Origin: Haematobia irritans
Taxonomy: Eukaryota; Arthropoda; Insecta; Diptera; Muscidae
NCBI RefSeq assembly: GCF_050003625.1
Contig: NC_134397.1
Span: forward strand, 278,808,070 to 278,872,069
Length of the DNA stretch: 64,000 nucleotides
Reading direction: 5' to 3'
Below the pieces are notes generated by a model that ran no database searches, was not told the DNA's origin, and was given only the letters and a program-made list of their open reading frames with translations. Both the position numbers and the translations under genes were made by a program. This document shows, one piece after another, positions 24,001-36,000 of this stretch; within the stretch, counting starts at the first letter, position 1, and each line of letters opens with the position of its first letter.

Positions 24001-27000
24001 ATGGCGAGTAGTGATGTAATATGAACATTACTTGAATAGAAAAGAATATTGTAGAAATAAACAAAAATGTAACAAATAATCTAAAAAAGATTACAGGCAA
24101 ATTAATTTCACAGTTAAAATAGAAATAAATGTTGTCGTTTAAGCGAGTTAGATTCACATTATGTTCGAAATCTACTAAAAGTGGATTTTTATATCCCTTT
24201 TTATAAGGCAAATGACAGTTGAAATCTGGTGAAGTCGATTTTGAAAGTGTAATGTGAATAAGGTGTAATAAAGCATTTATTTTAAAACACAATTATTATG
24301 AAATATTCATGAAGAATATTCCTTAACGGAAAATCTTCAGACTTACCGTTACATAACATATTCTTTTTGAATGTTTTTTGTTACTGCTCAATTATGTGAA
24401 TAATTATACCAAATGGTACCATGGTCATTTATTCTATTTTATTAAGTCATTAGCAGCCAAATGCATTAAATTTTGAGAATATCAATTCGAAAATTGCCGG
24501 GAGGTATTTATTATTGTTATTACAAGTTAGTCATTATAACTCACCGTAATGTAATGCAATGTATAATGTCAGCTTTACTCCTGGTAATGTAAATTGTAAT
24601 GAGATGTGGTTACCTAGTTTTTGCTGGGACGTCTTGTGATGAAAGAATATTGTCCTTTTTTAATTTTTTTTTCTTTATGAATTCACAAAAATATGTGCGA
24701 AATATCAAACACTAGATTAGGGAACATTGTGATAAATGAGATAACAGCAGAATTCCAAACAAACAATAACTACATAATACAAACATGTGTGGTTGGGCGG
24801 GTGTCAATAAACGACATCTAGACGCTGCACATACATGCTCACCCATAAACCGATTTGTATGAGCAAGACGCATTGGAATTCTCTTATTACCACACTCGTG
24901 CTAGAAGAGTTTCAACCCTCCCTTTCCTGACACATTCATGCTCGGTAGCTACAATAATGATTATGTTTACAGAAGCGTCATAAATACAACCATAGAGGGA
25001 ACGTGCTCAAGTACTTGCATTTGTTCCCTATTTCCACAAAGTGTTTGCCTGTCATTGGAAGAGGGTCCAAAATTTCCATCTATACATCTGTTGGATACTT
25101 AAATATCAGTGAGTGTGTTTGTGTGAGTGTTTGAACGAAAGGGGGTCACAATGTAGGTCATATGCACTTGATTCGTTTAATATGTTGTTGCTGTTGTTTT
25201 AGTTCTCCGATACTTAATTGATATCTATTTATAGTAGCCAAAGTCATTGGATATGTGTGTGCGTTTTCTGCTTAGCACTTTTAATTTTATATTCTTCCCA
25301 AGCTCTTTAATGGTGTTCATATCACCCATCCAGTTTTATTCAATTTATGTTGTTAATTTTGTGTCGATATTCCTTCAATGGCCGCTGTCTTGTTTGTTAA
25401 ATTCTTCGATTTTCGGAAGTTATTGATGTTTTTGTATATGGTGGAGAGAAAATGAACTTTTGTCGCATAGACGAAGGTAAAAGAGATTTTACTGATGTGA
25501 CTTTATTTCGTATATATTTTCTACTCAAGTTAATCATGCCATACAATGTTGAGAGGCAGAGATTCTCCATTTCTCATTTTAGATCTTTATACAGTGAGGA
25601 CTCTTTAGATGATACAATTTCAAATGAGATCGTATCTCTAGTCTCTGTATTTATGTCATCGCTGATTAAAAGTATTATTAAAAATTATATAGGTTCATTT
25701 GAATGTTAAGCATATATAAGAAATATATTATACTATATACGATTTCATAACATGAATATAATATTTTTATCACAAAAAAGAGATATTTTTGCTAGATAAG
25801 AAAAAAAGTGCAAAAAAGTTATGATTCTGAGCCAAAGGTTTGATTTCTTTGAAATAAATATAAAATTAGGAAAATACGCACCAGTGAAGCCCAACCGGTG
25901 CTGTGCTATGTCATCCGGAGTTACACGGTTGCATTATGGCGATTTCGATTCGAATAAAAGGTGCAACATTCTCGACATTGATTGGAAAAATGTGAAGGAC
26001 ACTATCATAGATTTTGGATAACAAGACCCCTCACAATATTATGAATTAAAAATAATTTTGGAATAATTTTCCCCCCTTAAGATGAGTATCAAGTTCGAGT
26101 TTAACCGCTAAAATCGCTAAAGTGAAAACTAAATCAGTAGGAAAAAGGCATAATATTATACAAATTTAATTATAACTTGATAAGGAATAGCCCAAAGCAA
26201 ATTTTCACAAAGTTTGTATTCCTTAAAATGGATTATTAAAGAAAAGTAATCGTGAAAAAATGACGATTTTAGCGGCTAAACTCGAACTTAATACCCACCT
26301 TTAGATAAAACACCAAACCACTCCGTGTGGTGTTTTACCATTAGTACAACTACTGACACTGTTGTGTGTTATTTTTATTTTTGTCTACCATAAAATACTC
26401 AAAAACAACCACCGCAATACTGAAATATAAGAATGATAACAACACTTGTTGTGATAATCGATTTTGGTGCTTTCATTTTAGAGTTTTCGGATTCATACAT
26501 TTGTAATATTTCTGATCTCTTTATAAATTCGGGTCGGAAACTTCTTAGCCTATCAATGAAAGAGAATAGTTAGTTTTTCAAAAATATTTTTATTTTTCAA
26601 TGTAATCTCCTGAAACTTCAATACACTTAGTCCAACGCTTTTCTAGCAATTCTATCCCTTGTTTAAAATAGTTTTCCTCAAGGTCTTCAAAATAGTGGTT
26701 TACAACTGTAATTGCATCTTCATTTGAGGTAAAACGCTTGCCAGCAAGGCATTTTTTTAGATTTGGGAACAAGTAAAAGTCACTGGGAGCTAAATCAGGA
26801 GAATAAGGTTGGTGGTCAAGCAACTCGTACTTTAATTCGTTGATTGTAGCCTTTGTTAAATCACTCTTGTGCGCTGGTGCGTTCACCCTCATAAAAAATC
26901 GCTTCTGTAACATATACTCCCAAACATATTTTGCTTCAAGCATATACATTTTTGGGTATTGCCCAAACATTTGTATGTTTGATCTCTTGCAATATATAAT

Positions 27001-30000
27001 ATGTTTGAAAGCATTTTGGTCTAAAAAATATATGTTTGGGTAGTCTAAGTTCCAAACATTTTGTATTTTTGCATCCAAATTCAATAATGTTGTCTTCCAA
27101 AAAACAATATGTTATTTTGTGAACATATAATATGTTTGGAAGCATTTTGCACCCAAAAATATTATATGCTTAAAAAAATTCTCCCAAACAATATTGTGCT
27201 CAAAATTTTATTTATTTATTTATATATTTACAATCATAATGTATTATGAAAATAAACAGGAAATATAGGTGCTAACAACATAGGTTTTCGACTTGAATGC
27301 TCAAAATTTTGTTTCTGCCTAATTGTATATTCCCCCACATCTTTCTCACTTCCACGACATTTTTTAGTTCTTAGCACCTTTTTCTGTAATACAAACATTG
27401 TAGAAGAAAATATTCAATTTTTTTTTTATTTTAATTTTACCTTTTGCCGGACGGGGATTCGAACAGCGGACCACACAGTAGTAGCTGATCAACTGCCCAA
27501 GGAAAAATAAAATGTTAATTTTGTAATAACAAGCAACAACCACCAACTTAATTCAATATCGCTCCCTGTTAAATAGCGCTCCAAGCTACTAAACACATAT
27601 AAGTTTATAGGCTATTTCTAAATTAATATATGTTTGCATCCAAGCATATTATATTTACAAACATTTTATGTCCCAAACATAATATGTTCTAACATATTAA
27701 CATATATGTCCCAAACATGTTATGCTAGTTTATGAACATTATATGCTTGCACTCAAAAATATTGTGTTTAAAAATTTGTATTCCAAACATATAATGTTTA
27801 TAGCCAAACATATGAAAAACAGTCTTTTTCATCCGTGTTGTCTTGATGAAAAATTATTTTTTTGTGTTGTAAGACAGGACGTTTTTCTCGAATTTGTACG
27901 TTTAATTGATTCAAAAGGTTGCAATAGTACTCTGAATTTATTGTTTTACCCTTTTGCAGATAGTCATTCAATAAAATACCTTTGAAGTCCCAAAAAACCG
28001 TTGCCATAACCTTACCAGCCGATCGAATTGTTTTGCCTTCTTTGGGGCACTTCCTCCACCTCCAGCTTCAGTCCATTGTTTGGATTGTTCTTTTGTCTCT
28101 GGAAGCACGCTTAAAATCCATTTTATTTCGCTTAAAACGATCCAAACAAGCTTGAGAAGTGTTCATTCCTATGCGTTTTTGATCGATTGTTAACAAATGC
28201 GGCACCCATCTCGCAGGAAGCTTTTTCATCTGTAGTTCTTCATGCAAAATTAAATGGACTCGATCATTTGAAATGCCCATGATCAGCGTTGCCATTTTGG
28301 TCCGATCGGACCAAAATTGGTCCAAAAAATTTCTAATTTTTAAATTTGGTCCGATGGTCGGCCCAAACGGAATTTAGCCAATGTTGGTCCATTTTCATAA
28401 AGTTTGTCAAAATTATACATTTTTCTAGTATTTAAAATTTGTATCACATAGTACATGTGCACTGAAAAACATATTGTCGTGAGGCCAAAGATTTCATGTC
28501 ATTAAAATCCGAATGTGAAGTTTGCTTAGCATAAAGAAGTATTTCTCTGATATAGTTTTTTTTTCTTGTCCAAAAGACGATCAAATTTTCAATGAAGTCG
28601 TTTTGTCTTTACACCCATAGAAAAAATCATGAACGGCGTGGTCATTTTGAATGATCCGTTCATGAAAGTTAATCAACACACATGTGTTGTCAAACTGAGA
28701 ACAGATGGGGACAATCTGACAACGTAAAAATGACACCATAAGTTTTCAAAACAACAACCAGTGTTCATGATCTGAAAACGTAATGGTTACGAATTTATAA
28801 ACAAAAAAATTAAAAAAAAAAGATTTCCCCTACCGTGACTCGAACCTGTGTTGCCTGCACGATACACGTTAACAGTCGCCTAGCACATTGCACCAACGGC
28901 GGAGTTGACATAACAACGTCTAACGATTATTTTAAGACATTTCATGACCAAAGAAAAACGAATGGCGTTCATGAAATCGTGAACGCCCGTGGACGAAATC
29001 GTGAACATTCCGTTTTGATTTTTTGTGAACGTTTCCGTTTCATTTTGACAACGTCCGTTCACGATTGTGAAACGCAATTTTTTCTATTAGTGTATAGTTA
29101 AGTGATTCGACTTGAAACATAAAATAATTGAAATAACTTTTGATTTTGAACACCTGTTTCTATATGAAGGAGTTGCCAGATCTTAACAAAATTTAACATG
29201 TGTTCATAACAGAGATGGAAGTTTCCAAAACACTTTTCCCTGTTTAATCCGTGCTTTTTGTGCTAAGCTAAGAAGTTTCCGAACTGCCTTCGTACATTCA
29301 TTTCGCATAATCGTAGCTGTCTCTAAGCTATTTATTAAGAAATATATAAAGCGTCCAAATGAAACGATACCTAGTAACATTTCAATCACATAATTAGATA
29401 GAATTTTATTAATTAAATTATATACTCCTCTACATAAACCGATCTAGAACTAGAGGCTGATACAGCTATTAATTCTGCCATTGTTTATATAAAAAAGACT
29501 CCATATGGACTATGCCATATTAGACATGAATCCTGTAAAGATATGTCAATTAAAAAAATATGGTTTTCTAATTTTTAATAAAAAAAATATTTGATTTTAT
29601 TAAAAAACAAAGTGATTGAAAATAGTTACGTCTCAAATAATTGTTTAACTGATTTATTAAAAAGTTAATTGGAATTTGAACTGAAGTTAACTAAATAATT
29701 AAGTGAATCAATGATAGAGTTTTCCAATCGACATAAATTAAATTTTCGATTGAATCAATTAAAAAAGTTATTGATTTTTTTCAATTAAATTTTAATTGAA
29801 TCAATTAAAAATTAATTGCTTTTCTTGCAAACACATCAATTAAATTTATAATTGAATCAATTAAAAGATTAATTGATCTTTTCAAAACAAACCCATTAAT
29901 TTTTTAATCAAATATTTTTTTCATGCCCAATTAAAACTGTGATAGATTGTGTGTATCTAAATGGTTTGAAATACCTTGTACTTAACTTAAAATTTGGAGA

Positions 30001-33000
30001 CCAGAAACCATTATATGGATTCGCTCATGTCAATTGGACCCAAAATAAAATCGACATAAAATCAAATAGCGGTTTTATTTGTAGGTTCAATGGAGCTCCC
30101 ATTTCATGGTGTTGTTGCAAAATATAACATATGAAGATAACCATAGCTGTTTGAAATTATTTCACTTCTCAGATAGTTTAGTCGGCGAAGCAAACATATT
30201 AGAGAAAAAATTATTTTTTTATAAAAGATTTGAAGGACACGGAAGAAATACGATTGGAATAATGTCCTACTGAGTTAATGAACGCTGACATATGTACCAA
30301 ACCTCTTCAAGACTCACAAGTTTCAAAGATGCTTTGCTTGCAATGAAGTCTAATTGAGAAGGGGCGTTAAATGCAATTTAACCTCCTTTAAAAACACTTC
30401 TTTTGCATTTCTATGTTTAAATCAAAGTAGCTTTGGAACCTGTCTTTTCTAAATTGTTCATTTTTCTGCAAGTTATCTTAAATAAACATAGAATACATTT
30501 TTTTAGTTTGGTGCCCTTTTATTAAACTCTGCCAATAGATGTAGCGCTTGCCGTTGAAATTTTCTTTGGATTTGAGTCTAAATTTAATGAACTAATGATG
30601 AGTTGTATATAAAAATTAATTATTTCCAAACTAAAAATTTTAATCATATAGTTTTTAATATAATTACAATTGTATTGTGATTCAGTTTCTTAACTGACTT
30701 TATTTTTTAAATTCATTGAAAAGTTAATTTTATCGGTGATTTGTTTAGTTGATTAATCAACTTTCTAATTGGAAATATTTGGCGATTTTTTCTTGTGTAT
30801 AGATTTCTATTATTTTTATGAATAAATATTTTTTGTTAACTTGTTAAAATTCGGATATACAAAATTCTTTAGTATCCACTGTATATGGGGGTATTTCTGC
30901 TAAATTACCGCCAAGATTTTGAGATGTTTTGTGTATTAAAAAAAAACAATCGAAAACATTTTCTCGCGCTCTTTTCCCATACATTTTCCGTTTTTCTTTT
31001 CTTCGGGTGGGAATTTGGTGGATCTGCCTTTAAAATTTCGTTTACTTTTCTTAGTTCATTGCGTTACTTTAGTATCTGCGGTCCGTTATATCGTTCTGTG
31101 CTCCGTGTCTCGTATTATTTCGGTGATTTGGTTGATTCACCTTTAACGGTACCAATATCTTTGTGTGTGTGCGTGGGAAATTGTAAAAAAAAATATATAT
31201 TTTCACCCAATTTAAGGAAAAAAAATAAATTGAAGTGAAGTGTGATTGATCGTTGGTTATCAAACAGTTGCATCAAAAGAAGATACAAATTTCAATTGGA
31301 TTATCAAAGAAAGTGATCATTAGCAGCCGTGATTATGAAAAAGAGCGGTTCGAGACTTTTTGATTTTTTTACCACACTGCGTAAGATTTCCAAACTACTA
31401 TTTAGTAAATTAGTTGTTCCCCCCAAGCACTAATATTATCATCATCTTATACAGTAGTTATTATACAATTTGTTTAATTGGTAAAAATATTCCAAAAATT
31501 AGCCCACGCCTTTATTATTTAATTTTTCAAAAGCAACGAGTGTTTGTGTATGTTTTCGTTTGCCATTTTTATGCTCATGATTATGATGATGATGACGTTG
31601 ATGACTCAATTTAATTATACACACACACACATACACATATGTATATGCATATATTTTTGGTGGCGTAGACATATGGGAATGTGATGTTGGACTGACTGAC
31701 AGTACGAGTATTTTGTATACGAAGAAAATAAATGAAAACATCCCAAGATTTTGGTGGGGTTACTCTTTAAACTGTTGACGATTGTTTCGATGATCTTACA
31801 CTAAAGAGAATACTTTACATGTTGGCTCATGCATAACGGTATTCTGTAACACAAGAGTATAATTGGGGGTAAAACTTAGTTAATAAATAGTCTTCATGGA
31901 TTTTAAAGGTTTTAAGATACTAATTTACATTTTATTAAAATATGAAATGATATGAAAGAAATTTATCCACAATATTTGTATAGACTTTTTGTTCAAAAAT
32001 ATTGATCAGTGTACCTAATTCAGATACAAAATATAAATCATTGGGTTAGATTATTTTAGATAGTTCCTACACTGGAAAAAATATTTACGTGATAATAAAG
32101 ATTACGCAACCTAAATTTTAGGATGCGAAATTTACAAAATATTAAGGACACATTTCATAAAAATAATGAAATTTTAATTAAAATAAAGTTTATAATCTTT
32201 GCTTCAATTTTTTTCCATTTTGTAAATTTGCGTACCTCCGTTAAAATCCCATGTCTTTGAACTAAGGCTAATTTTCCTTAAAGTAAAGAAACACATTTTT
32301 GATTTTAAGACATTGTCCTTCAATTAACTGAAAAATTGAAACTTTAGATTTAAGATAAAAACGCTTCAAATATAGGCTACGACTTATTTTGAGGATTGAG
32401 CGTCTTTGGTTTATTTTTTTTTTTTTTTTTGGAATTAAAAAAACATTTTTCACTTTGAAGTATCCTCATAATAAATCATTTATTTGGGTAACGATTTAAC
32501 GAAAGGAAACTGAAATTTGAATTCAGAATTTTAATTTGTTGTCAACAGACGGAAAACCGAATAAATTAAAATTTGTGTCCTAATATAAAATACGCTAGAC
32601 TTAAATTTAAAATTGAATTGCCTATTAAATGTATTTTTGGTGAAATTATCCGCTCCTTTGTCTTGGACTCAATATAAAAATCATTGGCGGAAAGACAAAA
32701 ACTTTGGAACCGCACAAGTTTTTTTGCTGTGTAATAAAGACATTTCTTAAAAATTTTTGATACACGAGTTTAGCAAAATTTACTTACTGACCCAGACTTG
32801 AATCAAATTGTAACACACGCCCCAAGACTTCTTAAAATAGTTTTCGCCTTGTATAAATACTAAAACTGAATTTTGATCAACAAAAGAAAACAGATCGTAT
32901 ATTATAGCATCTGTCTAAAGTTCATATCTACATTTAGACCATACGTCATGCGCCGCTTAAAAATAAAAACACATTCCCGTCAAGAGGGAGACTGGGAAGT

Positions 33001-36000
33001 CGCCAAAAGAAACCATGTCAAAATGACCAAAAGTCATAGAAAGCAACACGGTCACGAGAAAACATTTTACATTTCAGCGTGTATTAAAGACGCTTAGCAA
33101 AAAACAAAAAAAAAAAAGAAAACAAACAAATGAGATTAAAAGAAAAACAAAAATTTATAAAAAAAAAAAACACAAAACAAATATCAAAAGATAATAGATG
33201 GAATAAGAAATTAAGTAGACCAAACAATGTTCTCACAATTGGTATAAAATATCCTTGCACTAAATTATACGTAATACGAAATTAATTCATTTTTTTCTTT
33301 AATTTATCCAATTTCTTCGTATTCATTGTGAATTAAAGAAAATTCTCATTTTTGATATATTTTTAATCTATAAATTCGGAATATTCTACTACAAACATAT
33401 TACAATAAATTAGAACAATTTTATATAACCTTTATATAACTTTAATTGGATTTAAGTTTATTCAATTTACTGATTGCATTAATATCAATAATGACTATTT
33501 TTTAATCTTTATCAACAAAATATTTTGTCAATTCATCTTAAAGTTATACTTTTGTCTTGGTGTAGGAAAGAATAATTCGTAAAATTTCTTGGAATTAAAA
33601 TGTTATTAATCTATGCAACCATCAAGAACCAGATATAGCTTTTTCTATATTCCATACCACAAATAGTTGTAAAAGGAGCCGAAGAGTCTTACTATAGTAA
33701 GTCTTATATTGTTTGGGATATATCAGCCAAACTAAAATATATTTTATGAGACCGTATTAATAAATAGCTGAACAAGTTTGATATTTTTGCAAACAATTGG
33801 TAATTTAAAAATTTTTAAATGTCGCAAACAACTAATTATACAAAAAAGTAGTTCTGAGTAATTTTAACAATTATTCTGAGTGTATCCCTTATTCACCAGA
33901 AAAAATATTTATGTGCTCTTAAAGAATCCTAAAATAAAGTTTATAATCTTATGTTTTTTTTTTTTTTTAATTCAGGACACAAATTTTGGAAATTCGTGCC
34001 CCTCCGTTAATGTCGTATATTTTTGAACTATGGCAAATTTTTGAATTAAAGAATCATCCTTAATTTAACTGAAAAATTTAATCTTTAGATTTAAGATAAA
34101 AACGCTTCAAATTTTGAAGATGTAACATATTTGGTGTAAAGTTTATTTTGGAATTTAAAAATATTTTTTACTTCGAAGTATCCGTTACAATTTGAATTTT
34201 AAACTGGCCTTTGTTTTTGCGTTAATAGCTTCATTAATATACCGATATTGATATTAGATTTAAAGGTTGCTAAAAATTTCGTTATTTTAAAGAAGACTCA
34301 TCATTGATTCTGAATCAATACACAAAATTCTTAAGGGAAGGTCAAAATCTATGGATCCAAGTAATGGTTTGGATCCAAGTAAATGGTGGATGTGTAAAAT
34401 AATACGGTTGAACCGCAACTAAAAATATTGAAGTGTCGAAAAATCCACTTTTCCAAATTATTAAAAAAGTCAAAAAGTCTTTTCAATTCTGATTACAATT
34501 CCTAATCTGCAATATGCCAATGAATATGTCAACAATTTTTACCCTTTACGATTAGATAAAAATTATCACTTCGTTGACAGAAACGCCGACAAATGCAGTT
34601 TGTTGGAGTAGAAAAATTCTCTCCACTTTTCATTGTTCTGTTGTAGGAAGGAATATGTATGAAACATGACACAGATCACAAATTTTGATATTGATTCCGA
34701 ACTTTTCGCAGTATAACTTTACCTGTGTTATAAATATATGCTTTACTATAACACTGTTACAAAACCCTGTCTGAATTAGGAATTTATAATTCTAAAATGT
34801 AAAGATCGGTGCTATGTTTTGCTGTGAAAATCAGTTTAATGTCGAGATTTCTTTAATTAAATTATTCAAAGACAAAAATAATCATATTTGACCAAAATAT
34901 TGACTGCAAACCACTGTTTATAATGTTTACAAATATTGTGGTTGTTGGTTAATTTAGTCTCCACAAATTATTATATGTTTGAAATGTGCAGTATTTTTTT
35001 TTTTTAGAAAAAACAACAACAAGAAAATATCAATCCGTATTGCTTTTAAATGCATGACATCAATTGAAAAGCCGGTGTTCCGATAATCCACTAGAAAGTG
35101 TTTTCAGTGAAATGGTTTCATGTTTACTTCATATGTAATATAATATAAAGTCATATATTGTCTCGCATTGATTGTTTGACCAATGCATATGGTTCATGCA
35201 ACAAGTACATGTTTCCATTTACACCAAGATGTTTGGCAATGAATTGATCCATATATATACATGGCTACAGGGTTAGTAAGAGAAAGGGGAAGGTATTGAT
35301 ACTTTGTGTAGAAAATGCAAAGCTTTGATAATCTGCCGTATATCGCTTCCATGATTATTTATATTTCATGTGGATCCCAAGGCGATAATTTTCTTTTTGC
35401 GAAATTCAACACCAGAAAATTTTACCACACTCTGCTGATTCATTGGAGTATCTAAAAGTTGAACTTTGAATATTTTGACCTCGTATCGTAGTTTTTTTTT
35501 TATTTATTTATGATTGAATGTCTTGAACATTATTTAGCACTGTTGCAAATTCAATCAATGTTATCCAATACATGCTTAAAATCTTTCATTATGTTTGAGG
35601 TGATCATATTCTTTCATTGCGTGTATAAAGGATAATGCACTGAAAAAACAGTGAACCCACCAGGAAGAAAACTTTCGGTTAATTTTAGAAAATTTTCAAT
35701 ATTTGTAGAAAATTTTAATTGAACAGTATTACAAACGTTGGCATCACGCCGATGTCATAAAAATAAGTAAATATTTTTCGACAAATTCAAATAAATCTTA
35801 GACATAACTAAGTTTTTTCACTTGTTAAAGAAAATTTTGTAGTTTGAAGGAAAAACTTGGAGTTCAAAATTGCGAGAATGTCTTTAGTGACATAAGAAGT
35901 TCATTATGGACGCATTTTTGGTAAAATTTACAAATTTAAAGAAATTCAGAAATATTTTGTGGAAGACACAAATTTAGTTAATCTTTATGCTTCATTTGAG

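Noticed and set aside
27440..27510. Functional tRNA gene in the family C element
   Set aside because: The B-box match is good, but the T stem is mismatched, no acceptor stem forms and the two copies differ in the anticodon region; a tRNA-derived remnant fits better.
27722..28007. 87-codon plus-strand gene overlapping the mariner
   Set aside because: It runs across the element boundary into the antisense of the mariner transposase and has no domain.
29204..29389. 61-codon minus-strand frame
   Set aside because: No recognised motif; intronic and flanked by degraded repeats.
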